Both the position numbers and the translations under genes were made by a program. The notes under the pieces were generated by a model. The model was not told the origin of the DNA. It saw only the letters and a program-made list of their open reading frames with translations, and ran no database searches. Shown here in pieces: positions 36,686 through 44,535 of a stretch of DNA of 64,000 nucleotides (position 1 is the stretch's first letter; the number at the start of each line of letters is the position of its first letter). Source of the stretch: Flavobacterium segetis (GTDB lineage: Bacteria; Bacteroidota; Bacteroidia; Flavobacteriales; Flavobacteriaceae); assembly GCF_900129575.1 (NCBI RefSeq), contig NZ_FQWE01000005.1, positions 248,001 through 312,000 of the forward strand, written 5' to 3'.

Positions 36686-39600
36686 TTATAGTGCTTCTTC
36701 ATCATTCGTGATAGAATTTTCAGAAACATTTTCCCATTTTTTTCTTTCCACAATGTAATAAATCAATGGCACCACTAACAATGTGAGAATGGTGGAAACT
36801 ATAGCTCCAAACACTAAAGAAATTGCTAATCCTTGAAACAAAGGATCAAATAGTATAATTGATGCTCCTATAACAACCGCGCCAGTGGTTAACAAAATAG
36901 GAGAGGTTCTTACTGCTCCAGCTTCTATAATTGCTTGTTTTAATTGAATTCCTTCTTCCAATCTAATTTCGATAAAATCAATCAGTAAAACGGAGTTGCG
37001 AACCATGACACCTGCTAAAGCAATCATGCCAATGAAAGAAGTAGCTGTGAAATAAGCACCTAATAACCAGTGTCCAAAAACAATCCCAATCAACGATAGC
37101 GGAATCGCTAACATCATTACAATTGGTGTTTTAAAGTTTTGGAACCATCCTACAATTAGCATATATATTATGACAATCGCTACTAAAAATGCTACTCCTA
37201 GATCACGGAATACTTCCAGTGTAATTTGCCATTCTCCGTCCCATTTTACGGTAAAATTAGTTTCGTCAGTAGGTTGTTCCATATACAATTCTTCCACTTT
37301 GTACCCTTTGGGAACTTTCATCTTGGCTAGTTGATCGCTCATCCCTAAGATCGCATAGACCGGACTTTCTAATGCTCCAGCCATATCAGCTGTTACATAT
37401 ACTACTCGTTTTTGATCTTTTCTGTAAATGGTTTTTTGTAAAGTATCTGTTTTTACTTTGACCAAATCACTTATTGGAATCATGTTGCCTTGACTTCCTT
37501 TGATTTTTAGATTCTGAATGTCTTGTAAGCTCGTTTTGTCTTTATCATCAAGCGAAAGAACAATAGCTACATTATCATTTGAATTTTCATCATACAAATT
37601 AGAAATTGGGTACTCTTTCAATAAATAAGTTAAATTCCCAACCACTTGTTGCGGAGCGATTCCGTTAAGCATCGCTTTTTCCTTGTCTATTTCGAGCTTG
37701 TATTCTACTTGATTGTCCTCAACCATCCAATCGATATCCACGACATCAGCGGTGTTTTCTAAAATAGTTTTTACTTGCTTAGCAACCTTTATTTGTTCCT
37801 CGTAATTAGGTCCTCCGTAAATCTCAGCAACTAATGTCGATAAAACCGGCGGTCCTGGAGGAACTTCAATTAGTTTCACATTAGCACCATATTTCTTAGC
37901 TATCTTTTGAACATCACCTCGCATATCTCTTGCAATAGCATGACTTTGTATCGTTCTTTCTTCCTTGTGTAGTAAATTAACCTGAATGTCAGCCATATTA
38001 CTACCACCACGCATGTCGTAATGACGCACTAATCCGTTGAAAGTAATAGGAGCAGAGGTGCCTATATAATTTTGATAATTAACCACTTCTGGTCGTGTTG
38101 ACAGGTATTGCGCAATTTCCTTAGTAACCGCAGCTGTGCGTTCTAGCGTAGTTCCTTCTGGCATATCAATCACCACTTGAAACTCATTTTTATTATCAAA
38201 AGGCAGCATTTTTACCACCACCGATTTAGTAAAAAACATAAAAACCGAACCCATTAATAACAAAACAGTTACCGCTAAAAGTATTCTTCTTTTTGAGCTA
38301 CTTTCTAATAACGGACGTTCTAGCTTATTGTATATTTTATAAATACGGCTCGTTTCTAATCCCTCAGCTTCTTTATGTTCTTGCGTATCTTTTTCTTGAA
38401 GCAAATGATATCCTAAATAAGGCGTTACCGTCAAGGCAACAAACAAGGATAATAGCATCGCAATCGAAGCGCCTATCGGCATAGGACTCATATAAGGTCC
38501 CATCATTCCTGATACGAAAGCCATGGGTAAAATAGCTGCAATTACCGTAAAAGTGGCTAAGATTGTTGGATTTCCAACTTCGTTTATCGCATAAATGGCA
38601 GCTTGTTTAAATGGCAGTCGCTTCATCTTGAAATGGCGGTGCATATTCTCGGCAATAATAATACTATCATCAACCACAATTCCCACGACAAAAACTAATG
38701 CAAAAAGTGTAATTCTATTTAAAGTATAATCCAATAAATAATAACTAAATAATGTCAACGCAAAGGTTAATGGAACCGAGAAAAACACTACTAATCCACC
38801 ACGCCATCCCATAGCCAGCATCACTAAAATAGTCACTGCTACAATTGCAATAAATAAGTGAAATAAAAGTTCGCCTACTTTATCTGAAGCGGTTTCTCCA
38901 TAATTCCGAGTTATTTCTACATGAACATCATCAGGAATTAAATCTTTTTTCAACAACTCCACTTTATTTAGGATTTTCTCCGAAATCTTCATCGCATCAG
39001 CTCCTTTTACTTTCCCAATAGAAATAGTAACCGCAGGATATTCTGATTTAGCTGTTTTAAATTTTTCATTGGCTTTGCCATACCCGAAAGAGACGTAACT
39101 TCTTGGCGTTTCTGGTCCGTCTTGCACTTTAGCTACTTGCTTTAAGTAAACAGGCATATTTTTATTGATACCCACCACTAAGTTTTCTACATCTTCAGCA
39201 TTCGATAAAAACTGGCCAGTAGTCACTAAATATTCTTGGTCATTTTGAACAAAACCACCCGATTGTGAACTGCCGTTATTAGCCTGAATCATTTGCATAA
39301 TTCCTAAAGCATCAACGCCATTTTCGGCCATCTTATCTTTATCTAATACTACTTTAAGTGCACGATTACTACCTCCAATTTCTTTAGTAATGGCTACATC
39401 TTTAATTTTTTCAATCTCAGAAGTTACTTCTTCAGCAATTTGGCGAATTTGATAAGCATCTTCTTTTTCGCTCCAAAGTGTAATTCCTAGCATCGGCACA
39501 TCGTCAATTGAACGTGTTTTTACCATTGGTTTATACACCCCTTTTGGGAACATATCTTCATGTTTCGCTAACTCGTCGTACAATTTTACATACGAGCGCT

Positions 39601-39919
39601 CTACATCTTGACCTACATAAAACTGTACAATCAACATCGCCTGACCATTCATCGCCATGGTATGCACATGCTCAACCCCTTTTATGTTGGATATTATTTT
39701 CTCTAGTGGTTTTGCTACACGACTTTCAACCTCTGACGGACTTGCTCCTGGATAACCAACTAAGATGTCGGCCATGGGCACATTGATCTGTGGTTCTTCT
39801 TCCCGTGGAATTAAAAACGAACTATAAACTCCAATAATCATCAAACCTATCATCAATAAGATGGTCAGTTTTGAGTTCATGAATAAATTGGCTATTTTAC
39901 CTGAAATACCTTCTTGCAT
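36686..39919 (-). CDS. RND efflux pump, inner-membrane permease
   Basis: 1077 residues in the AcrB/MexB-type layout: twelve membrane helices and two large periplasmic loops. The proton relay is visible as the Asp pair in GIVVDDSIIIAEN (near residues 412-416, helix 4). Other landmarks are MVRNSVLLIDFIEIRLEEG in the second half and the duplicated barrel-like GAIVSTILTLLVVPLIYY end. The DD pair and the lack of a CusA-type methionine ladder make a drug/organic-compound or broad-range pump more likely than a copper pump; the substrate is unknown. The adaptor and TolC genes lie upstream in the same operon, separated from this gene by repeat copy B. Confidence 0.95.
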   Translation of the reverse strand: MQEGISGKIANLFMNSKLTILLMIGLMIIGVYSSFLIPREEEPQINVPMADILVGYPGASPSEVESRVAKPLEKIISNIKGVEHVHTMAMNGQAMLIVQFYVGQDVERSYVKLYDELAKHEDMFPKGVYKPMVKTRSIDDVPMLGITLWSEKEDAYQIRQIAEEVTSEIEKIKDVAITKEIGGSNRALKVVLDKDKMAENGVDALGIMQMIQANNGSSQSGGFVQNDQEYLVTTGQFLSNAEDVENLVVGINKNMPVYLKQVAKVQDGPETPRSYVSFGYGKANEKFKTAKSEYPAVTISIGKVKGADAMKISEKILNKVELLKKDLIPDDVHVEITRNYGETASDKVGELLFHLFIAIVAVTILVMLAMGWRGGLVVFFSVPLTFALTLFSYYLLDYTLNRITLFALVFVVGIVVDDSIIIAENMHRHFKMKRLPFKQAAIYAINEVGNPTILATFTVIAAILPMAFVSGMMGPYMSPMPIGASIAMLLSLFVALTVTPYLGYHLLQEKDTQEHKEAEGLETSRIYKIYNKLERPLLESSSKRRILLAVTVLLLMGSVFMFFTKSVVVKMLPFDNKNEFQVVIDMPEGTTLERTAAVTKEIAQYLSTRPEVVNYQNYIGTSAPITFNGLVRHYDMRGGSNMADIQVNLLHKEERTIQSHAIARDMRGDVQKIAKKYGANVKLIEVPPGPPVLSTLVAEIYGGPNYEEQIKVAKQVKTILENTADVVDIDWMVEDNQVEYKLEIDKEKAMLNGIAPQQVVGNLTYLLKEYPISNLYDENSNDNVAIVLSLDDKDKTSLQDIQNLKIKGSQGNMIPISDLVKVKTDTLQKTIYRKDQKRVVYVTADMAGALESPVYAILGMSDQLAKMKVPKGYKVEELYMEQPTDETNFTVKWDGEWQITLEVFRDLGVAFLVAIVIIYMLIVGWFQNFKTPIVMMLAIPLSLIGIVFGHWLLGAYFTATSFIGMIALAGVMVRNSVLLIDFIEIRLEEGIQLKQAIIEAGAVRTSPILLTTGAVVIGASIILFDPLFQGLAISLVFGAIVSTILTLLVVPLIYYIVERKKWENVSENSITNDEEAL

Positions 39920-39935
39920 AATTTTTTATTTATTT

Positions 39936-40035
39936 GGGCGTGACCCTTCCAAAAGGTCGGGTCGGGCTATTCGTTACAATCTTTTTATCTCGTTTATCAA
40001 CGATACAAAAAGGATTTTCACTGCTATCCCTCACG
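39936..40035. repeat. Structured intergenic repeat, copy B
   Basis: Core GCTATTCGTTACAATCTTTT (39966-39985) and AAAGGATTTTCACTGCTATC (40009-40028) match copy A at all but a few positions. The enclosed hairpin is different (TCGTT/AACGA with CTTTTT/AAAAAG). This copy has an extra outer layer: GCGTGA...TCACGC closing arms and a GACC-type hairpin on the left. It lies between the adaptor and RND genes within one operon. Confidence 0.75.
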
Positions 40036-40089
40036 CAGAATTTAATTACAAAATCTTCTTAATTATCTAAAATAAAAGCGGAACACTTT

Positions 40090-41166
40090 TTATTGAACAC
40101 TCACAGGAACTCCATTGTATAGTTTTCCGTCTGCTGAAACGATATATTGCTCATCTGCCGAAAGTCCAGATAAAACTTCCACTTGTTCGCCAAAGCTTTT
40201 CCCAGTGCGCAACCATCGCAATAGGGCTACATTTCCAGTGCCTATTGTGTAAATTCCAGTCAGTTGTCCTTGTTTTACTAATGCGGATACTGGTACTAAA
40301 AGCACTTCACTTTTTGATGTGTTAGCTTTATTTGCAATTGGAAACTGGATATTTACGAACATTCCTGATAAGACAGTGGCATCTGTTTTATCTAAATCTA
40401 CTTTTACTAAATATTGACCACCCGTATTAGTAGCCGAAATACTTACCTCGCTTACTTTTCCGCTTAATTTCTCATTAGATGATTTTACTAAAACGCTAAC
40501 AGGCATTCCTTTTGTAATTGCAGCAATATCATTTTCAGAAACCATCGCCATAACTTGTAATTTAGAAGCGCCCTCAACACTTACTAATGGCATTCCTGGA
40601 TTGGCCATATCACCTTCTTTTATAAAAGTATTGGTTACGACTCCGGCAAATGGAGCGGTGATGTTTGAGTAATTAAACTGTGCCACTACTTCATTTCTCA
40701 TTTGTTTCGCACCTTCTAATCCTGCTTTAGCCATTTCGTAGCGAGCCGTCATGTCATCTAATTCTTTTTGTGATGCACTTTGCTGTTTGAACAAATTAAC
40801 AAAACGATCGTAATCTTTTTTAGCGCTGTTAAAACCTGCTGTTGCTTGGAGAATACTGGCATCTACCTGCGCTCTTTTAGCTTGTAAATCTGTATTATTA
40901 ATGCTGACTAATAATTGTCCCGCATTTACTTTTTGACCCACTTGCACATGAACTTTAGTTACATATCCCATCATTCTAGTACTTAAGTTAGCACTGTTTT
41001 TAGCTTCAATTTTTCCACTTGCAGTAACAAAAGGACTATTATTGTTTTCAGAAACTCCACTTACTTTTACAGCTATTGCAGGTTCTTTTACAATTTCTTC
41101 TTTCTTTTCGCTATTACAAGAAGCTAAAATTAATAAGGCTAACACAGGTATAAATATCTTTTTCAT
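40090..41166 (-). CDS. RND efflux periplasmic adaptor (membrane fusion protein)
   Basis: 358 residues. A lipoprotein signal gives Cys17 (LLILASCNSEK). The lipoyl half-motifs flank a coiled-coil hairpin: GYVTKVHVQVGQKVNAGQLL, then long helices (about 85-155), then FNYSNITAPFAGVVTNTFIKEG. A beta-barrel and a membrane-proximal domain follow. It links the inner-membrane RND pump to the TolC-like channel. It lies 60 bp after the TolC gene and 170 bp before the pump gene; the second spacer contains repeat copy B. Confidence 0.95.
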   Translation of the reverse strand: MKKIFIPVLALLILASCNSEKKEEIVKEPAIAVKVSGVSENNNSPFVTASGKIEAKNSANLSTRMMGYVTKVHVQVGQKVNAGQLLVSINNTDLQAKRAQVDASILQATAGFNSAKKDYDRFVNLFKQQSASQKELDDMTARYEMAKAGLEGAKQMRNEVVAQFNYSNITAPFAGVVTNTFIKEGDMANPGMPLVSVEGASKLQVMAMVSENDIAAITKGMPVSVLVKSSNEKLSGKVSEVSISATNTGGQYLVKVDLDKTDATVLSGMFVNIQFPIANKANTSKSEVLLVPVSALVKQGQLTGIYTIGTGNVALLRWLRTGKSFGEQVEVLSGLSADEQYIVSADGKLYNGVPVSVQ

Positions 41167-41226
41167 AGTTTTGTTTTTATTGATTTTGCAATTGACTTTT
41201 GCAATGGCATTTGAATTATTATTTCT

Positions 41227-42540
41227 TTATTTCGTTAAAAATTGTAAATAGTTTTGAGTGAAATTATATTCAAAAACAGCTTGTAAAAATTCTAATTCTT
41301 TTTGAAACATCTGCGTTTCTGATTGTAACAAATCGGTTGTTTTTTCTAATCCTTGAGTAAATCGGTTGTTGCGAATGCGATAGGCTTCTTGCGATTGTTC
41401 TAAAGCAAGTTTAGAAAGATTCACCTTGTTCTCCGCATCTTTAAGCTGACGGTTGGCTTTGTTCAATTCCATTTGACTTTTAGCCTTGTATTGTTGAGTT
41501 TCTATCTCTGATTTTTGGAATTCTGCTTTTGCTTTTTCCATTTTCCCTATCGATTTATAACCGTCGAATAAGCTCCATGATAATTGCGCTCCTACTAAAT
41601 ATCCTTTCGCTGTGGTTCCAAATAAAGTGTCATCGTACAACTCGTAACTTCCAAAAGCATTTAATCTTGGTAAGAAATTCATTTTACTTGATTGCAATAT
41701 TTTGGCGTAAGCTTCAGATGATTTATCCATTGCTTGAATGTCTTTTCTGGTACTGGGAAGTGTACTATTTATACTTTCGATAGCAATCGAATTTTCTAAT
41801 TCTTCAATTGGTTTATACACTTTGTTTGTATTCTCTTCATTTAAAAGGAAAGCTAAATAGTCCGAGGCGTTTTGTACATTACTTTTAGCATATTGTAACT
41901 GATTTTTAATTTCATTTACACGTACTTGCACTGAAAGCAAATCTGTTTTTTGAAGAATACCTTGTTTAAAATAGTTTTCTATTAATTTCAAGTTAGCATC
42001 AGCTGTTTTATTTGCTTTTTCTAAAACAGTAACCGCTTTATAACCAAGTTGCAATTCCATAAAGGCTTTATTCACTTCTAATTCTAGATATTCTTTAGTA
42101 CGTTCAGTTTGCAAAGAGAAAGCTTCCATTTTTGCCTTTGCTGCTTGCCTGCCATAAATTCCATCTACATTAATTAAAGGCTGTAAGATTTCAAATTTTG
42201 TTGCAAAGTTTTTTGTTGTTGCTGGATTATTTAGTCTCGCTGGATCAAAATCAGATGCTGTTAGAATTTCTTGATTTAATTTAGACCCAAAAGCCATTAA
42301 AGGATTTGTGGTCGAAATGGCAGTATGTGAAGCTGAAATACTTGGCAAGAATAACGAATTCGATTGATTGTAATCTGCCTGTGCCGATTTAAAGTCTTGA
42401 TTTGAAATTTTAATTTGTAGGTTCTTATCAGTAGCTTTTAACCAAATGTCTTTTTTAGAAATAGGCAAAGTATCTTGACTAAATCCTAAAGTAGAAATAG
42501 ATAATAGTCCTAAAAGCAGTATATAGTTTAATTTCTTCAT
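41227..42540 (-). CDS. TolC-family outer-membrane efflux channel
   Basis: 437 residues with a signal peptide (MKKLNYILLLGLLSISTLGFSQ). Two homologous halves of long helices are typical of TolC: LEVNKAFMELQLGYKAVTVL with KLIENYFKQGILQKTDLLSV in the first, and QMELNKANRQLKDAENKVNL with RFTQGLEKTTDLLQSET in the second. It forms the trimeric exit duct for the RND pump and is the first gene of the five-gene operon. A minus-strand -7 box (TATCTTTG, 42573-42566) precedes it. The dyad at 42596-42609 is centred about 40 bp from the inferred start of transcription. Confidence 0.95.
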   Translation of the reverse strand: MKKLNYILLLGLLSISTLGFSQDTLPISKKDIWLKATDKNLQIKISNQDFKSAQADYNQSNSLFLPSISASHTAISTTNPLMAFGSKLNQEILTASDFDPARLNNPATTKNFATKFEILQPLINVDGIYGRQAAKAKMEAFSLQTERTKEYLELEVNKAFMELQLGYKAVTVLEKANKTADANLKLIENYFKQGILQKTDLLSVQVRVNEIKNQLQYAKSNVQNASDYLAFLLNEENTNKVYKPIEELENSIAIESINSTLPSTRKDIQAMDKSSEAYAKILQSSKMNFLPRLNAFGSYELYDDTLFGTTAKGYLVGAQLSWSLFDGYKSIGKMEKAKAEFQKSEIETQQYKAKSQMELNKANRQLKDAENKVNLSKLALEQSQEAYRIRNNRFTQGLEKTTDLLQSETQMFQKELEFLQAVFEYNFTQNYLQFLTK

Positions 42541-42565
42541 AATTGATTTTCTCTAGTTTATGAAG

Positions 42566-42573
42566 CAAAGATA
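42566..42573 (-). promoter_or_regulatory. -7 box of the TolC-RND operon
   Basis: TATCTTTG on the minus strand, an exact TAnnTTTG match, 26 bp upstream of the TolC start codon. No TTG sits at the usual -33 distance; the dyad occupies that region instead. Confidence 0.5.
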
Positions 42574-42595
42574 GATTGACAAAAAAGCGTACATG

Positions 42596-42609
42596 GTAAC
42601 ATAAGTCAC
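42596..42609. promoter_or_regulatory. GTAAC-N4-GTCAC dyad, candidate Crp/Fnr-type operator
   Basis: The half sites GTAAC (42596-42600) and GTCAC (42605-42609) form an inverted repeat with one mismatch and a 4-nt centre, the geometry of Crp/Fnr-family sites. It lies in the 247-bp spacer between the divergent TolC operon and the YeeE pair, about -40 relative to the TolC -7 box. Confidence 0.4.
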
Positions 42610-42759
42610 ACTTGCATTTTTTAATGCCTTTTTTTAAAGAATTGGTTTCGGGTAAACTGAATCTTATAGTATGATTGGGAATTGACGTAGGATTATGAAA
42701 TGCTAATAAAACCAACTACTTTCATTGAAATACTCCTTCTTTTTATTGAAAATGCAACC

Positions 42760-42767
42760 TATCTTTG
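42760..42767 (+). promoter_or_regulatory. -7 box of the YeeE/YedE pair
   Basis: TATCTTTG, exact TAnnTTTG match, 20 bp before the start codon; no -33 TTG at normal spacing. Confidence 0.45.
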
Positions 42768-42787
42768 TGAAAAAATAAATATAAAAT

Positions 42788-43351
42788 ATGGAAATGATTT
42801 TTCAAACTTGGTCTTGGTACGTTTCAGGATTAATAATAGGTGTAGTGATGCTAAGTTTAATTTATTTTGGAAAAACATTCGGAATGTCTTCTAATTTACG
42901 TTCATTATGTTCAATAGCTGGTTTAGGGAAAAAAGTTTCTTTTTTTGATTTTGATTGGAAAGCACAGCGTTGGAATTTAGTTGTTGTAATAGGAGCCATG
43001 TTAGGTGGATTTGTAGCGGTTCATTATATGAGTGCTCCATCAAATGTGTCCATTAATCCACTAACCATTGAAAAATTAGCAGAGATGGGAATTGATGCAC
43101 CAAACGGGAAGTTGATGCCACAAGCTCTTTTTGGACTAGAAATTTTAGAATCACCAAAAACTATTTTAATTCTTTTAGTGGGAGGATTATTAATTGGTTT
43201 TGGTTCGCGCTACGCTGGCGGTTGTACTTCGGGACACGCAATTGCAGGATTGAGTAATTTACAAATTCCTTCCTTAAAAGCGGTTGTGGGATTCTTTATT
43301 GGCGGATTGATGATGGCACATTTTTTATTGCCAATCATTTTAAGGGAATAA
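42788..43351 (+). CDS. YeeE/YedE-family sulfur-compound permease, first half
   Basis: 187 residues with about five hydrophobic helices. The YeeE/YedE signature YAGGCTSGHAIAGLSN, with its conserved Cys in the transport path, is near residues 145-160 and is followed by VVGFFIGGLMMAHFL. Family knowledge: YeeE takes up thiosulfate, and split versions occur as neighbouring genes. The second half is encoded 39 bp downstream. It is divergent from the RND operon. No sulfurtransferase or sulfur oxidase gene is in this window. Confidence 0.9.
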   Translation: MEMIFQTWSWYVSGLIIGVVMLSLIYFGKTFGMSSNLRSLCSIAGLGKKVSFFDFDWKAQRWNLVVVIGAMLGGFVAVHYMSAPSNVSINPLTIEKLAEMGIDAPNGKLMPQALFGLEILESPKTILILLVGGLLIGFGSRYAGGCTSGHAIAGLSNLQIPSLKAVVGFFIGGLMMAHFLLPIILRE

Positions 43352-43390
43352 TAGTTCAAAAATTAAATTTCACAAATCATTAAAATTAGC

Positions 43391-43807
43391 ATGAAAAATA
43401 TATTAAAATATTTAATAGTTGGATTTATTTTTGGAATTGTTTTAACCAAATCAGAAGCTGTTTCTTGGTATCGCATTTATGAAATGTTTCAATTTCAATC
43501 TTTCCACATGTACGGAATTATTTCTGTAGCAATTTTGACAGGAGTAATTGGAATACAACTGATTAAAAGAAAAAATATAAAAGATAATAATGGAGAGGCA
43601 ATAGTTATAGCAGATAAGGAGAAAGGATCTACTCGTTACTGGATTGGTGGCATTTTATTTGGATTGGGTTGGGCATTAGTTGGTTCTTGTCCAGGACCTA
43701 TATTCATACTAATAGGAGCTGGATTTTGGACTGTTCTGATAGTTCTTTTTGGAGCGCTATTAGGGACATATTTATACGGAGTACTCAAAAATAAATTACC
43801 TCATTAA
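43391..43807 (+). CDS. YeeE/YedE-family sulfur-compound permease, second half (DUF6691 type)
   Basis: 138 residues and four hydrophobic helices. The N-terminal half has YLIVGFIFGIVLTKSEAVSW. The C-terminal half has WIGGILFGLGWALVGSCPGP, where the Cys of GSCPGP is the family's second conserved cysteine. A Lys/Asn-rich loop separates the halves. Together with the preceding gene it should form one complete permease for thiosulfate or a related compound. A bidirectional terminator follows, shared with the convergent lysoplasmalogenase gene. Confidence 0.9.
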   Translation: MKNILKYLIVGFIFGIVLTKSEAVSWYRIYEMFQFQSFHMYGIISVAILTGVIGIQLIKRKNIKDNNGEAIVIADKEKGSTRYWIGGILFGLGWALVGSCPGPIFILIGAGFWTVLIVLFGALLGTYLYGVLKNKLPH

Positions 43808-43825
43808 TCGTGATTTTATTATATA

Positions 43826-43863
43826 AAAAAGGCCGCATTATTTAAAGAAACTGCAGCCTTTTT
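43826..43863. terminator. Bidirectional terminator between YeeE pair and lysoplasmalogenase
   Basis: AAAAAGGCCGCA (43826-43837) and TGCAGCCTTTTT (43852-43863) pair with one mismatch. A/T runs lie on both sides, so it can end transcripts from both directions. The right arm overlaps the last codons of the minus-strand gene. Confidence 0.75.
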
Positions 43864-44525
43864 TTGTTTAATTTTAAAACACCAATGACTATTAAATATT
43901 GTGCCGTTAGATAGGTTATCATAATTAAAAATGAGCTGTATTGTATTTGGGCGTAGAATTTATCAAAGGCTAAAAGACTATCAGAGGCTACAAAAATTAT
44001 CGCTCCTATAAAAATATAGCTATTAGCTGGCTTATCCCAATTTAAAAAGCCTTTAAAAGCAAAAACCAACATGATAGATATTGTCATTGCATATACAAAT
44101 ACAGGAATAAATAATGGACCTAAATTAGGTAGTAAGATTAACATCATTGTCACTAAGTAAAAGATTATCAATGTAATTCCAATCCAATAAATTGTTTTGC
44201 TTTTTTTAATATACATCTTTAATTGCTTGTTAAATAAAACGATATAAAAGATGTGTGATATTAAAAATGCGATTAATCCACAAATAAAGTATAATTCTCC
44301 CTTATCAGTAAATAATAAGATTATGTCACCAATCCAAGAAAAAGTTAATGCGATTAAAAGTATTCGCTTGCTTGTAAATTTTTCGTGTATATAAACTGCA
44401 AAAATTAGAAACGGAAGTAAAATTGGTTTTAAAAACCAAGCTGTATTCTCCATTCTTAAAAGAATAATCCCTAAATAAATAATGCAGAATACAGCAAAAC
44501 TTCTTAATACAAAACTGCTTTTCAT
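43842..44525 (-). CDS. Lysoplasmalogenase, YhhN/TMEM86 family
   Basis: 227 residues, eight predicted helices. Family-typical segments are KPILLPFLIFAVYIH, FSWIGDIILLF with its Asp, FLISHIFYIVLF and the later GAIIFVASDSLLAFDKF. YhhN/TMEM86 proteins hydrolyse the vinyl-ether bond of lysoplasmalogens; catalytic Asp residues in two such blocks are present here. It is 10 bp downstream of the sterol-desaturase-like gene, whose relatives cleave alkyl ether lipids, so the two probably act in the same lipid pathway. Plasmalogen production in this organism is not shown by the window. Confidence 0.85.
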   Translation of the reverse strand: MKSSFVLRSFAVFCIIYLGIILLRMENTAWFLKPILLPFLIFAVYIHEKFTSKRILLIALTFSWIGDIILLFTDKGELYFICGLIAFLISHIFYIVLFNKQLKMYIKKSKTIYWIGITLIIFYLVTMMLILLPNLGPLFIPVFVYAMTISIMLVFAFKGFLNWDKPANSYIFIGAIIFVASDSLLAFDKFYAQIQYSSFLIMITYLTAQYLIVIGVLKLNKKRLQFL

Positions 44526-44535
44526 ATAGAATCTT

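Noticed and set aside
36686..39919. RND permease as a heavy-metal (CusA/CzcA) pump
   Set aside because: The helix-4 Asp pair VVDDS is that of proton-driven multidrug-type pumps, and no Met/His-rich metal path or metal-binding partner was seen.
39861..40070. 69-codon plus-strand ORF across the RND start and repeat copy B
   Set aside because: It reads through the structured repeat and antisense to the RND gene; the product has no protein-like features.
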